Source: Sciurus carolinensis (Eukaryota; Chordata; Mammalia; Rodentia; Sciuridae). Taken from it: a DNA stretch of 64,000 nucleotides. The notes under the pieces are model-generated. The model was not told where the DNA came from and did no database searches. It was given only the letters and a program-made list of their open reading frames with translations. This document shows, piece after piece, positions 13,446-23,225 of this stretch (its first letter is position 1; the number at the start of each line of letters is the position of its first letter). The position numbers and the translations under genes were made by a program. The stretch covers positions 175,649,598-175,713,597 of the forward strand of contig NC_062217.1 of the NCBI RefSeq assembly GCF_902686445.1. Reading direction: 5' to 3'.

Positions 13446-13660
13446 AGTTGGCCCACCTCAGGCTGCCCACCTCAGGCTGTCCACCTCAGCCTGACCCTCA
13501 GGCTGCCCACCTCAGGCTGCCCACCCCAGGTTGCCCACCCCAGCCTGCCCACCTCAGCCTGACCCCCAGGCTGCCCACCCCAGGCTGCCCACCTCAGCCT
13601 GCCCGCCTCAGCCTGACCCCCAGCCTGCCCACCCCAGGCTGCCCACCCGCTCAGGCTGGA
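13446..13660. repeat. Minisatellite, 14-bp unit
   Basis: About 15 imperfect copies of CAGGCTGCCCACCT are in tandem, with variants CAGCCTGACCCC and CAGGTTGCCCACCC. The variants alternate in blocks, giving a higher-order pattern of roughly 40-55 bp. Because 14 is not a multiple of three, the frame read through it (13,388-14,161) cycles through reading registers and is not evidence of a protein. Confidence 0.9.
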
Positions 13661-14080
13661 CTCTGGCCCCTTGCTTTGTCAGGCCTTGGCTCAGATGAAA
13701 ACTCGGCCTGCTTCGTCCACGTCCCCCTAAGATGGAGCCCTGACTTATTTAGTGGAGAACTGCAGCACCAGTGTTGTGCAGGACTCGAGGAGGGGAAGGA
13801 ACCACAGGATCCCAGGACCCCAGAGCCGCAGGACAGTGCCAGCGTGCCAGCCCCGGCCTTCAGCCTGCCCTGCCACGCTCGCTGCTCAGGACTTCTTGGG
13901 GCCAGGTTGGTGCAGCCAGGGGGCAGCAATGGGGAAAGCCAGGCGCCCTCTCACTTCTGCCATGCCGGGCCCTGGCAGGGTCCCAGGGCAGAGCAGCAGG
14001 CAGGAGAGAGCGGCCACCAGCACTGCCCCTGCAGGCTGAAGGGCAGGGCAGACTGCTGGCAGCAGGGTCCGGTCTACCAG
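13661..14080. other. Unassigned GC-rich spacer
   Basis: This stretch between the minisatellite and the LTR shows no recognisable gene or repeat. Confidence 0.5.
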
Positions 14081-14474
14081 TGTCATGGTTGGAGGGCTGT
14101 CCCCCAAGCTCACGTGAGAGACCGTGCAGCAAGGTTCAGGGGAGGAGTGACTGGGCCGTGAGGGTCTCAGCCCAGCCAGTGAGTTCCTCCCAGATGGGAT
14201 AGTTGAGGTGGTGGGGTGTCTGCAGGAGGTGGGACTCGGGCGTGGCTTTGGAGGTGTATTTGTCTCCCTCTGCTTCCTGATGATGTGAGCTGCTTCCCTC
14301 TGCCACACTCTTCAACCGTGATGTCCTGCCTCACCTGGAGCCCTGAGGAATGGAGTCAGCCTTCTATGGACTAAGACCTCCGAAACCATGAGCCCTCAAA
14401 TAAACCTTTATCATCCTCTATAATTGTGCTGGTCAGGCCATTTAGTCACAGCAGTGAAAAAGCCGACTAAAACA
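14081..14474 (+). mobile_element. Solo LTR, ERVL-MaLR type
   Basis: A 394-bp LTR of the same family as the element at 61.3-63.6 kb, in the opposite orientation. It begins TGTCATGGTTGGAGGGCTGT. It contains CTCACGTGAGAGACC, an AGTGACTGGG-like block, GCTTCCTGATGATGTGAGCT, and a poly(A) signal in CAAATAAACC. It ends AGCCGACTAAAACA. The 5 bases on either side (ACCAG and TGGAG) do not match, so no target-site duplication remains. No internal region adjoins it. Confidence 0.8.
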
Positions 14475-14961
14475 TGGAGGGACTGTGGGGGTCTCAGGAG
14501 ATTGCTCAGGCAGAAGAGGAAGCAAGTGCAAAGGCCCTGGGGCAGAGAGGGCTAGAGAATAGCAGGAGCTGAGAGGGCCAGAGAGCTGCAACCTGGGTAA
14601 GACAGAAACTGGAGGGGGTCTCTGCAGGGCCCAGAAGTCAAGCTAGGCAGACAGTCTGGGACAGACAGAGGACCAGAGAGGACTAAGCAGGGCTTCCGCC
14701 TCTGAAGGGACAGCCTGGCTGCAAACCCTGAGTTCTGTTTCACCATATACATTCTGGAACAGGAATGGAAGCAGGGTCCAAGGGCCTCGGCAGAGGGGTG
14801 TCTGCCGGCTGGGCTGCTGACCTGTGGTAAGGGAGGTAGGGTGGGACTTGGGCGGAGAGGGCGCTTGGCAGTCAGCAAACTGCGCCCAGCTCTGCTTCAC
14901 ATCCTCCGACGGCTGCAGCGGTCGAGAGGGTCGCTCCAGACACTCAGTCCATCTTGTTAGT
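14475..14961. other. Unassigned spacer
   Basis: Unique-looking sequence between two LTRs. No gene or recognisable repeat is seen. Confidence 0.5.
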
Positions 14962-15255
14962 TGTGTTGGTCAGTTTTCGTCGCGGTGACCGAAACGCCTG
15001 ACGTGAACGAGCTGCGGGGAAAGGCTCGTCTGGGCTGTTTCAGAGGTCCCATCCCTGGTCAGCCAGCCCCACTGCTCCAGGCCTGAGGAGAAGCAGAGCG
15101 TCCTGGTGGGAGGAGCAGGCGGAGGAAGGCTGTGTTCTCACAGCAGCCAGCCGGTGGAGAGAGAGAAGGGGGACAGGGGACGGGGGCAAGAGGAACCTTC
15201 CGGGCACACCCCAGGGACCCTCTGCCTCCAGCAGCCCTTCCACCATCAGTGGTAA
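14962..15255 (-). mobile_element. Partial LTR, MaLR-related family
   Basis: It starts TGTGTTGGTCAGTTTTCGTC, the antisense end of a MaLR-like LTR (sense end ...CTGACCAACACA). It continues with blocks resembling the region where the 61-kb LTR reads GGTTTCAGAGATCTTAGTCC and GGTGAGGCTGAACATC. It is more diverged and GC-richer than the other LTRs and lacks the far end. Confidence 0.6.
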
Positions 15256-15832
15256 GCCTGCTGGTCAGGCCAGAGCCCGTGCGTCTGCACGGGGGTGTTG
15301 GAGTCCGTTAGGCTTGGAGACTTCATCTGCTACAAATAGTTGCCCAGTTTGCCAACTGGCTCTCGTTTTTAAGGAGCGTGTGTGTCCGAATCACAGGCAC
15401 TTAAACACGTCCTGTTTGCCCTCCATGGTCCTCCTTTAGGTTTATGCTCAGTAAGTTCGTATCAAATTCAAAACTGGTGTGGTGATTACAGACTCTGCAG
15501 CTTGCTTACAGCATGCTTTTCATTCTTTGATCTGTCTGAACTTGACTTATGTGGATACCTGGGTAAGGATATGACTTCACTAAGCAGTTGCCCCCGCAAG
15601 GCTGGCACGTGTGCCACTGGACTGCGGGGCTCCAGTGGGCTTCACAGAGGGCTGCTCCCCAGGGAGGGTGGCAGCAGGACAGAGCAATTCCCAGTGGGGC
15701 AGGCGAGGCTGTGGGGCTGCGCCCTCCTGCCCAGGGACGTCACCCAGCGTTCAGTGTACCATCAGCCAGTAGTAGTGACGGGACAGGCGAGAACCAGGAC
15801 CAGTCGCTGAGAGAGAAACAGAAGCTGCTCCG
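15256..15832. other. Unassigned spacer
   Basis: No gene is recognised. The stretch at about 15,340-15,580 is less GC-rich than its surroundings and not an evident repeat. Confidence 0.45.
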
Positions 15833-16070
15833 ACCTGTAAACCCAGCGACCCAGGAGGCTGGGGCAGGAGGATCACAAGTTTGAGGCCAGCCCAGGCAAT
15901 CCTGTTTCAAAATAAAAATATAAAAAGGACTGGGGTTGGGGGCTGGGGTTGTGTGGCTCAGTGGTAGAGCATTTGCCAGACATGTGTGAGGCCCTGAGTT
16001 CAATTCTCAGCACCACACATAAATAAATAAATAAAATAAAGGTCTATCAACAACTAAAAAAAAAAAAAAA
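15833..16070 (+). mobile_element. B1-dID composite SINE joined to an ID tail
   Basis: The left half (TGTAAACCCAGCGACCC, GGCTGGGGCAGGAGGATCAC) is a 7SL-derived B1 monomer. The right half (GGCTCAGTGGTAGAGCATTT, TTCAATTCTCAGCACCAC) is the tRNA-like ID part with A- and B-box-like words. The tail is ATAAATAAATAAATAAAATA, then GGTCTATCAACAACT and a 15-A run at 16,056-16,070. Confidence 0.9.
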
Positions 16071-16114
16071 TGAGTTAATTCATTTATTCATTAAAATTTT
16101 TAAAAACCTCTAGA

Positions 16115-16149
16115 GGCAAACCCAACAGTGATCCAGATGTCAGAGTGAG
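16115..16149 (+). mobile_element. Old L1 fragment, 5' part (piece 1)
   Basis: The words AACAGTGATCCAGATGTCAG match the 5' region of ancient mammalian L1 near ORF1. The element continues at 16,281 beyond an inserted ID SINE. Confidence 0.6.
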
Positions 16150-16164
16150 CAGATGAGGACTTTT

Positions 16165-16280
16165 AAAAAACCTTTTTTTTGTTTGCTTATTTATTTATTT
16201 TCTAATGTGGTGTTGAGGATCAAACCCAGTGCCTCACACATTCTAAGCAAGCACCTACCACTGAGCCACAACCCCAGCCC
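16165..16280 (-). mobile_element. ID SINE with exact target-site duplication
   Basis: Antisense ID element: a T-rich tail lies on the left, then GGATCAAACCCAGTGCCTCA and CACTGAGCCACAACCCCAGC. It is flanked by a perfect 15-bp direct repeat, CAGATGAGGACTTTT, at 16,150-16,164 and 16,281-16,295. This proves target-primed insertion into the surrounding L1 fragment. Confidence 0.93.
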
Positions 16281-16562
16281 CAGATGAGGACTTTTTATGA
16301 ATATGTTACAGATCGTGGCCGAAAAGGTGGACTCAGTTAAATGGAAAGATGGAAAATTTCAGCAAAGAATTGGAATCTTAAAAATTACATAATTTAAATC
16401 ATCAAACCAAATGGATATTCTGCAACTATATCATTCAATATTTGAAATTAACAACTGGATCAATGGCTTTAACAGCAGGTGGACACAGCAGGACACAAGA
16501 CTGGTGAACTGGGAAATTTGTTAGCAGAAAACACAGGAACGGAAGTCCAGAGAGACGTGGGC
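16281..16562 (+). mobile_element. Old L1 fragment, 5' part (piece 2)
   Basis: It continues the L1 after the ID insertion. It includes GGAAAGATGGAAAATTTCAG, TTGAAATTAACAACTGGATC and ACTGGTGAACTGGGAAATTT, which align by recall with the ORF1 coiled-coil coding region of old L1. It is too decayed to encode protein. Confidence 0.6.
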
Positions 16563-16630
16563 AGGAGGCACGTGGGACCTGCGGGTTCAGTTCCCAATAC
16601 TGCAGAACCAAACCCAGAGGAACACGCAGG

Positions 16631-16761
16631 CCCAGGACCAGCATGTGGCTCGCAGCCGGCGCCTGCCTCACACGTGTGAGGCCCTGGGTTCCATCCTCAG
16701 CACCACACAAAAATAAACAGAGAAAATAAAGGTATCGTGTCCATACAACTAAAAAAGAGAA
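16631..16761 (+). mobile_element. ID SINE
   Basis: GCATGTGGCTCGCAGCCGGC is a degraded A-box region. CACGTGTGAGGCCCTGGGTT and CATCCTCAGCACCACAC are the B-box side. The tail AATAAACAGAGAAAATAAAG followed by GTATCGTGTCCATACAACT is the squirrel ID tail. Confidence 0.85.
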
Positions 16762-19700
16762 GACAAGGAACGCTCTTCTGTTGCTTAGGCTTTCCCAGCC
16801 TCGTTCCCAAGCCGCCTGCTCTGTCCAGGGAAAGCCCAGAGCAGCACTGGGAGATGAACTTCTCCTTAGAAAATGGTTCCGTCCTCACGTGTTCGCTGCT
16901 CTCTCTCCTGGTGGAGGATCTCTGTGAGCCGTGTGGGATTCAGGGCACACACGTGTGGGTCGTGTGCACACGTGTGTGAATGTGTGTGCGCCTGTGGACG
17001 GTTGTGCTCAGGGTGTGCCTGCTGGCGCTTGCGAGCACACCTGCAGACGCTGTGTGTGCCACGTGTGCCATGTCGCTGGCCTTGCCCCGGTCCCCGTGCT
17101 CCCTGGAGTTGGGGACCTGCACTGTGGAGGTCACAGGAGTCTGCGTTCTTGGTCCCTCACACTGCATTCTTTCGAACTTGACCGAAGCTGGGTTGCACCA
17201 GCCCTGCGCCACCCTGGCGTCGGTCAGTCTTTCCTCCCGTGGATGCTCCTGGCCTTTGTGCCTTTTGATGACTCAACACATGCGTCTTCCTTCCAGGAAG
17301 GACTGAGGGCCAGGCCCAGGGAAGAACTCCGGGCTTGCTGGCATGCGGCACCTGCTACAGTCCAAGAACCCAGGCGTGGAGCACCTGCTCCACCACACCT
17401 GCCTCCAGCTGGGCTGTGTCCTGGGAACCCAGGTCCCAGGAGGGATGCAGACTGTGGAGCCCTGAGGGCTACTCCTTGGGTGTCCTGAGCCCAGGCTGGA
17501 CCTGGGAAGAGACCATGAGTAACTGGCCCAGCATGTCTCTACCTCCAGGCTCCACAAGGAGAGCCCCAGCGGTCTGCTGTCCTGCAGTCTGGCCCGTGGA
17601 GGAGGTGCCGTGCTCTTTAGATTTCCAGGAGCTCCTACCAGTGATCAATAATCCATTTGCAGCTGCAGACAGAGGCAGTGCGTGTCTGACGGCCCAGTGG
17701 CATTTCACTAGAGCAGAATTAATCAGCAGCAACCTTTTCGTCTGTCAGCTGCCGGCTTATACTGCACTCTGAAAACCAGGACTCCGGCTGACGTTAGTTT
17801 TCGGCAGCTGCTCAGACCCTCATCAGCGAGAAGGGCTCCGGTTGGGGGCTGCCTCCATTCCCTCCTTGTCTCCCAAGGCTGCCCCCGACATGCACGCAGC
17901 AGAGACTGGTTGCAGGAGCAGCCCTGGGGACTCATGAGGAGCTGGCAGGGTCAGGGGCCCACAACTCACCTGCTCCTCCTACCCACCAGGGGCCGCGGGG
18001 CAGGGCAGATGCACAGAGCACAGCACACGGCACCGGCTGGCCAGGAGACTGCGGTGAGCTAAGGGAGCGCGTGGGTTGTTTCCTGGGCCGTCCTACCTGG
18101 TGCGACTGACCTGTACCCACAGAAGCAGCTGGAGTCCCTCCCCTTCCCAGGCCCAAAGCACCAAGAGAAAGATCACCAGTTCAGACACCAGACATCTCCT
18201 GCCAGAGGCCACCCCAGCCTGTGTTTGGGACACCTACAGGCTGCAGGAGGAGCCTGCCCAGCCCCCACTCCCAGAATGCCACACAGGATGCAGCCATCAG
18301 CCGGGCCGTGGGGGACAGCCCTGTGGTAGGCCGGTCAGCGTACACCCTTCGCCGATGCTCTGAGGTAGCCTGGGTGGAGGTTGCTGAAGACCAGCTTGGC
18401 AACGGTGCCAAAGCCAGGGCGCCCACCGCAGGAGCAGACCCACACTCCGCAGCTGTCCACACTCTGCAGCTGTCCTGGCTACACTGAGGCCTGGACTGTT
18501 GGGCTCTGGCAGCGCCTCTGCCTGGTGTGGTGGCCAGGGACCTGGGACGCCCCTGCTTCCTTAGCAAGCAGCAGGGGCACCCACTTGGAGCTGCTCAGCC
18601 TCCAGGCCCAGAGGGAGGGTGGTCCCAAACACTGAGGCTGGACAGAAGGAGCCTGGACCAGAAGGTGGACCCTGCCCCTTTTCCCCCACTTGTGGCTCAG
18701 GAGGCCGGGGGGCCTGACATGCAGCAGAAGAGGCCTTAGTCCCCCATGCAGCTCTGGGAGCCCAGATGGACAGGCAGTGCTTGGTGGACAAGTTCCTGCC
18801 AGGTGCCCCTCTGCAGCAGCCACGAAGCCCAGCCTGCATGGGGAAATGGCCCTGGGGGTTCCCCGTGGCTTCTGACCCTGGACTTTTCTGGTGCCATGAG
18901 CCCCCACTGGAGCAGGTCAGCAGTGGCGGGCTCCCCTCACTTGAAGCCACCAGGTCCCAGCATCTCCCTCAGCCAGCTTCCTGGGCCTCCTGGTTCCATT
19001 CCCTGCTGTGGGCACAGAACCCTGGGGGAGCAAAGAGGGGCTGGAGAGATGTCCTGCGCAGCACCCTCTGCCCTTCAGGACCTTGGGCAGCAAAGTTGGA
19101 CTCCGGGGCATCACAACTGGGGTAAAGGCTGATGATGGAGAGTCCAGGGTTAAGCAAGGCCTACAGCCCCCAGGGAGTGGGCACAAACCGTCCCACAGAC
19201 CCCAGCCACAGCCACCTCTGCGCTGACCCCCCACCAAGTCCTCATAGAGCTGGGGGAGGGCCCAGTCTCAGACAGACAGGCCCACACCAGGGAAGGCCCT
19301 GGGTCCTAGAAGAGTCCCAAGGGGAGCAGTGGAGGCCGTGAAGTCCAGGGACAGAGCCCTCCTCATTAGCCCCCAGCACCAACATGCCTGCCCTGGGGAC
19401 CCCCTTGCCCTGGGGGCTTGGCCCTGAGCACTCAAGGGCAGCCACTGGGTGGCTTGGAACTTGCGGGTCCCTGTTAGGCCACCAGTCCAAGGCTGGGTAG
19501 AGAGGTGTGGGTCTCCCACCTGCCTGGATTCTAGAGGGGATTTCAGTCTGGACCCTAAATGCAGATGAGGACCCGACCTTACTTACAAAGAAAGACCAGC
19601 TCCTCACCATGATGTCACTGGGCTGAAGGTCAGCTCCCCATGGAAGAGTCTGCAGCCGCTGCAGAGGAGCTCTGTCCTGTGTGGCAAGCGCCAGCCTCTG

Positions 19701-22504
19701 CTCTGGTGTCTCCCTCTGTCCTCCCGGTGCCGCAGGCTGGTGCTGCTCTCACTCACCTGGGAACCAGTGGCTAAGCCTGGGCCCCTTGGTTCCTTCCTGA
19801 CCTGCCAGAAGGAGCTTCCATCTCACAGGACACGAACTCAGGTCAAGGAGGGACACGGAACTTTTACACATGGGGCTTCCCCAGCACTGTGACGCGTGTG
19901 CGGATAGCTGCAGGATGAGCTGACCATGGCCACAAGCTTGGGGACACTGGACACTAATGGTGGGGGTGGGGCAGTGGGCCCAATGACCAAGGGGCCAGTC
20001 TCCTGCCTGCTGGCCCCTCCAGACCTGTGCTGAACCCAGACCACTCCCCTGGGCCTTGGCCATCCCTGGGAGAACCCAGCCAGGCAGCTGGAGAGGCCGT
20101 CCCTCCCTGAGCCACAGATTCCTGCCCCGGGGCTTGGCCGTGCTGCACCTTCTCTGCCCAGTGTGTGTACATGAGATCCCTTTGTTGGTCCGCAGGGCAG
20201 GTGAGATCCCCCGGGACTGCTCTGCAGCTCTGCCACACACACCATGTGGGAACTTTCCCTGTCTCCCTTGCAGTTCCGCCGCTCGCATCTAGAATTCCGG
20301 GGGACGTGCGAGACAGCTGTGCCGGGTGGATATGAGCAGTGGTCCTCTGTTCATGGTGATCAAGTGGCTCCAGTCTTCAGAGGAGGGGTGGCAACAAGAG
20401 CTGCCGCCCTGGCCTACAGAGGCCCCCTGACAGTCCCAGACCCCTGCAGAGCTGTCCCTGAGTGGATCTCCAGCTTCCGTGGCATCCGAGGCATCGGGGC
20501 TCTCACGCGCCCACACTGGGCCTTCCACCCTTTGCCCACCATCAGCAGGGAGCACAAATCCTCACTCACCTGTGACGCCGTCACCTGCCCAGATTCTGAG
20601 AGAGGCTCCTGGCCCTGGTGTCTGCAGGCCTAGCTGCAGCCTCCTCCTGTCCACGTCCTGCTTCCCTCCGGGCCCCCAGTTCTCCTCCGCCTCCTGGGCA
20701 CCTTGCTGACCCCACAGCCCCAGGGCAGGGCTTCTCCCCCACCCGCCCTCAGACTCTGTACTCCATCCTGCATGTGAGCAGGAGGGGTGAGCATGGGGGG
20801 TGTCTTGAAGGTGGGCTTCAGCAGAGGGAGCCCCAGGCTCAGGGAATCCTCTGGGTATCTCTCTAGTGGCCCCAGGGTCTTCTGGAGCAGCCCCATTGAG
20901 AAGACTGGGCCTCTGTCCTCAGCACATGGCCCCGTAGCTGCAGGAGGCCCTGCCAGGGGCCCTGGTGTCATGGTCACTATCACTGTTGACTGACCACCCC
21001 CAGCTGCTCAGAGCATCAGGAACCTGGACGGGCCTGGAGTCATAAGCTGAGCCTCACCATGGATGAATCTGTGGCCAAGTGGCCTCGAGGGGGCTGCTCC
21101 ACGTGCCATCTGTGTCTGGCCTGGGGCAGAGCAGTGTGCCGTGGCCCCACAGTGAGACTTAAGGAAGTGGAAAGACTCTTCATGGCAGAGTCGATTCTGG
21201 GCTCACCCCACGGAGGCAGAGCAACACGGAGCCGAGGGCTCTAAGTCCCGAGGGCGCTGAGTCTGGTAACTGCACCAGACTTCTTGGAGAGGCGTGGTCG
21301 GAAGGGCGTTCTCCCTGGTGTTTGCCTGTGAGCTGGCTTGGGTTATCTCCGGCGGACTTCTCTGTGTAGTGGGTAGGGTGGAGGGGCGGCCAGCCTCGAT
21401 GACTGTTCAGCACCAGGCCACAGCAGGCAGACCCAGCGTCCAGGTTGGGTCCCACACAAGAGCCTGGCCTATCTCCCTTGCAAACCCACCCAGACTCAAT
21501 CAGCCAGCTGAGCCAGAGGTGCCCACAGCAGGAAAGGGTGACAGCCCAGTTCACATAGGCCTCTTCCCTGTGCTGACCAGGACTGAAGACACAGTCAGAC
21601 CAGAGCTGCCAAACTGGATGCTTGGAGCCCAGACCACTGTGCTGGCCAGGGAGGAGAGGGCAGTGCAAGGGGGAGGCGGGAGCCTGCTCGGCCCCCATGG
21701 GAAGCCACTCTTCCAGCTAACGTGACGCAACGGCACCCGTGTCTTCTCCCACAGGTGAACACAGACCAGCACAGGCCCCCACCCTCAGCCTGAGAAGGGC
21801 AAGCCTCGCCAGACCTGTGGGTCCAGAGGCCTCCAGGAGAGGGCTATTTGCAAAGGCCTGGGGCGTGACTCTGAAGCAACTGCACTGATGAAGAAGTGGT
21901 TTGAGGCCACCTTGAGCAAGTGCAGAGGCAGAGGCCAGAACTTCCTGCCAGAGCCCACCTCGTCCCACCAGCCTCGGGAGGCCAGAGGTGCGGCTGGGCT
22001 CTAAGAAGCACTGGGCTCCACCGGGAGCTGGTCTCCACCCCAGCACTGTGAGCTGCTGCTGCTTAGGTGGCATTCATGTGGCTGCATGGACGAAGAGAAC
22101 GGGCATCCCTCTGGCTTGTGGACCTTCCTGTCCTCAAATGCGCAGGGAAAGTTTACGAAATAACTGCACATTACTACGTGAAATTGGCTAGCAAATTGCA
22201 ATGAATTGGTTCCATGTAAACTGTTTTCAGACTGAAGTACAATTAATTTGAAGTCAAACAAGATTTTACAAATAACTTCAATAATTTAAGCTAACAGAAT
22301 CTTTATAAATCACCATTTATTTGAAAAACAGAGTAAGTACTTTTAAATGACAAATGAGTTTAAAGAATAATGTGTATTGGAAATTAGAAATCCTTAGAAC
22401 TGGACTATACTGAATGTACTACTTACCATGTATGTAGCATGTGGAAATAGATACATATGTTGCACAGTGCGTGTGGTTTAAATGTCCCTTAAAACTGACA
22501 GGAA
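16762..22504. other. Unassigned mainly GC-rich interval
   Basis: No gene is recognised. A TG-rich stretch lies at about 16,945-17,005. A non-repetitive block at 17,636-17,775 with homeodomain-like and E-box words could be regulatory. From about 22,066 to 22,500 the sequence becomes strikingly AT-rich without matching a repeat I know. Frames in the GC-rich part (for example 17,723-20,900) show no domains. Confidence 0.5.
17636..17775. promoter_or_regulatory. Candidate non-coding conserved block
   Basis: The block holds TGATCAATAATCCATTTGCA, CAGCTG, GAATTAATCAGC and CTGTCAGCTG. These are dense homeodomain-like (ATTAAT, AATAAT), TGATC and E-box-like words in unique DNA surrounded by GC-rich sequence. 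No comparative data are available here, so the regulatory call is inference only. Confidence 0.2.
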
Positions 22505-22582
22505 GGGTTGGGTGCAGCTCAGTGGTAGAGTGCTTGCCTAGCCTACGTGAAGCTCTGAGCTCAATCCCCAGCATGGGGGGAG
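22505..22582 (+). mobile_element. ID SINE, 3'-shortened
   Basis: GGTTGGGTGCAGCTCAGTGG is the A-box half and GAGCTCAATCCCCAGCATGG the B-box half. A G-rich run replaces the usual A-rich tail. Confidence 0.85.
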
Positions 22583-22663
22583 GGGTAGGAAAACCTCATG
22601 TTGAAATTGAATTGCCATTGTAATTGTGCTCAGGAGACAGGATCTTTAATACCTTTAAAAAAT

Positions 22664-22747
22664 GTTTTATTTGTTCTAATTAGTTATACATGACAATGCA
22701 ATGTGCTTTGGTATACTATCCATAAATGAGGTATGATTTCTCATTTT
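22664..22747 (-). mobile_element. L1 3' terminus fragment, antisense
   Basis: TTTTATTTGTTCTAATTAGT and TATACATGACAATGCAATGT are the reverse complement of the squirrel L1 3' end. The same terminal sequence appears in sense at about 23,095-23,150, so the two form an inverted pair. Confidence 0.75.
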
Positions 22748-23152
22748 AAAGAAGAATGAAATTCTGGCATTTGTCTGTAAATGGATGGAGCTAGAGAATA
22801 TTATGCTAAGTGGAATAAGTCAGTCCCAAAAAACCAGAGGCCGAATGTTTTCTCTGATATCCGGACACTAATTTACAATAAGGTGAGGGGATGGGGAAGA
22901 ATAGAGTTACTTCATATTAGGTAGAGGGGAGTGAAGGGAGGGGAAGGGGTGTAGGAAGGATAGGAGAGTGAAACAGACATCATTACCTCATGTGCATGTA
23001 CGACTGCATGATCAAGGTGATCCTGCAACATGTACAATCAGAAAAATGGGAGATTACACTCCATTTATGTATGATTTATCAAAATGTATAAATGCATTCT
23101 ACTGTTATATAGAACTAATTAGAACAAATACAATTTTTAAATTTTTAAAAAG
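22748..23152 (+). mobile_element. L1 3' end fragment, sense
   Basis: The words AAATGGATGGAGCTAGAGAA, GGCCGAATGTTTTCTCTGAT and TACACTCCATTTATGTATGA, then an end at AACTAATTAGAACAAATACA, match the end of ORF2 and the 3' UTR of squirrel L1. It is 5'-truncated. A G-rich polypurine stretch (GTGAAGGGAGGGGAAGGGG) lies at about 22,930, as usual in L1 3' UTRs. Confidence 0.8.
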
Positions 23153-23154
23153 CT

Positions 23155-23225
23155 CAGTAATGTTCCATCAAATGTATATACCACATTTTCTTTATCCATT
23201 CATCTATTGAAGGGCACCCGTTTAA
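23155..23225 (-). mobile_element. L1 fragment, antisense
   Basis: TATACCACATTTTCTTTATC and CATTCATCTATTGAAGGGCA are the antisense of the L1 ORF2 3' region. It may belong with the antisense terminus at 22,664-22,747, split by the sense fragment. Confidence 0.65.

Noticed and set aside
13388..14161. 257-codon plus-strand frame with a Pro/Leu/Ser repeat
   Set aside because: The repeat part is the 14-bp minisatellite and the end runs into an LTR. No real protein is indicated.
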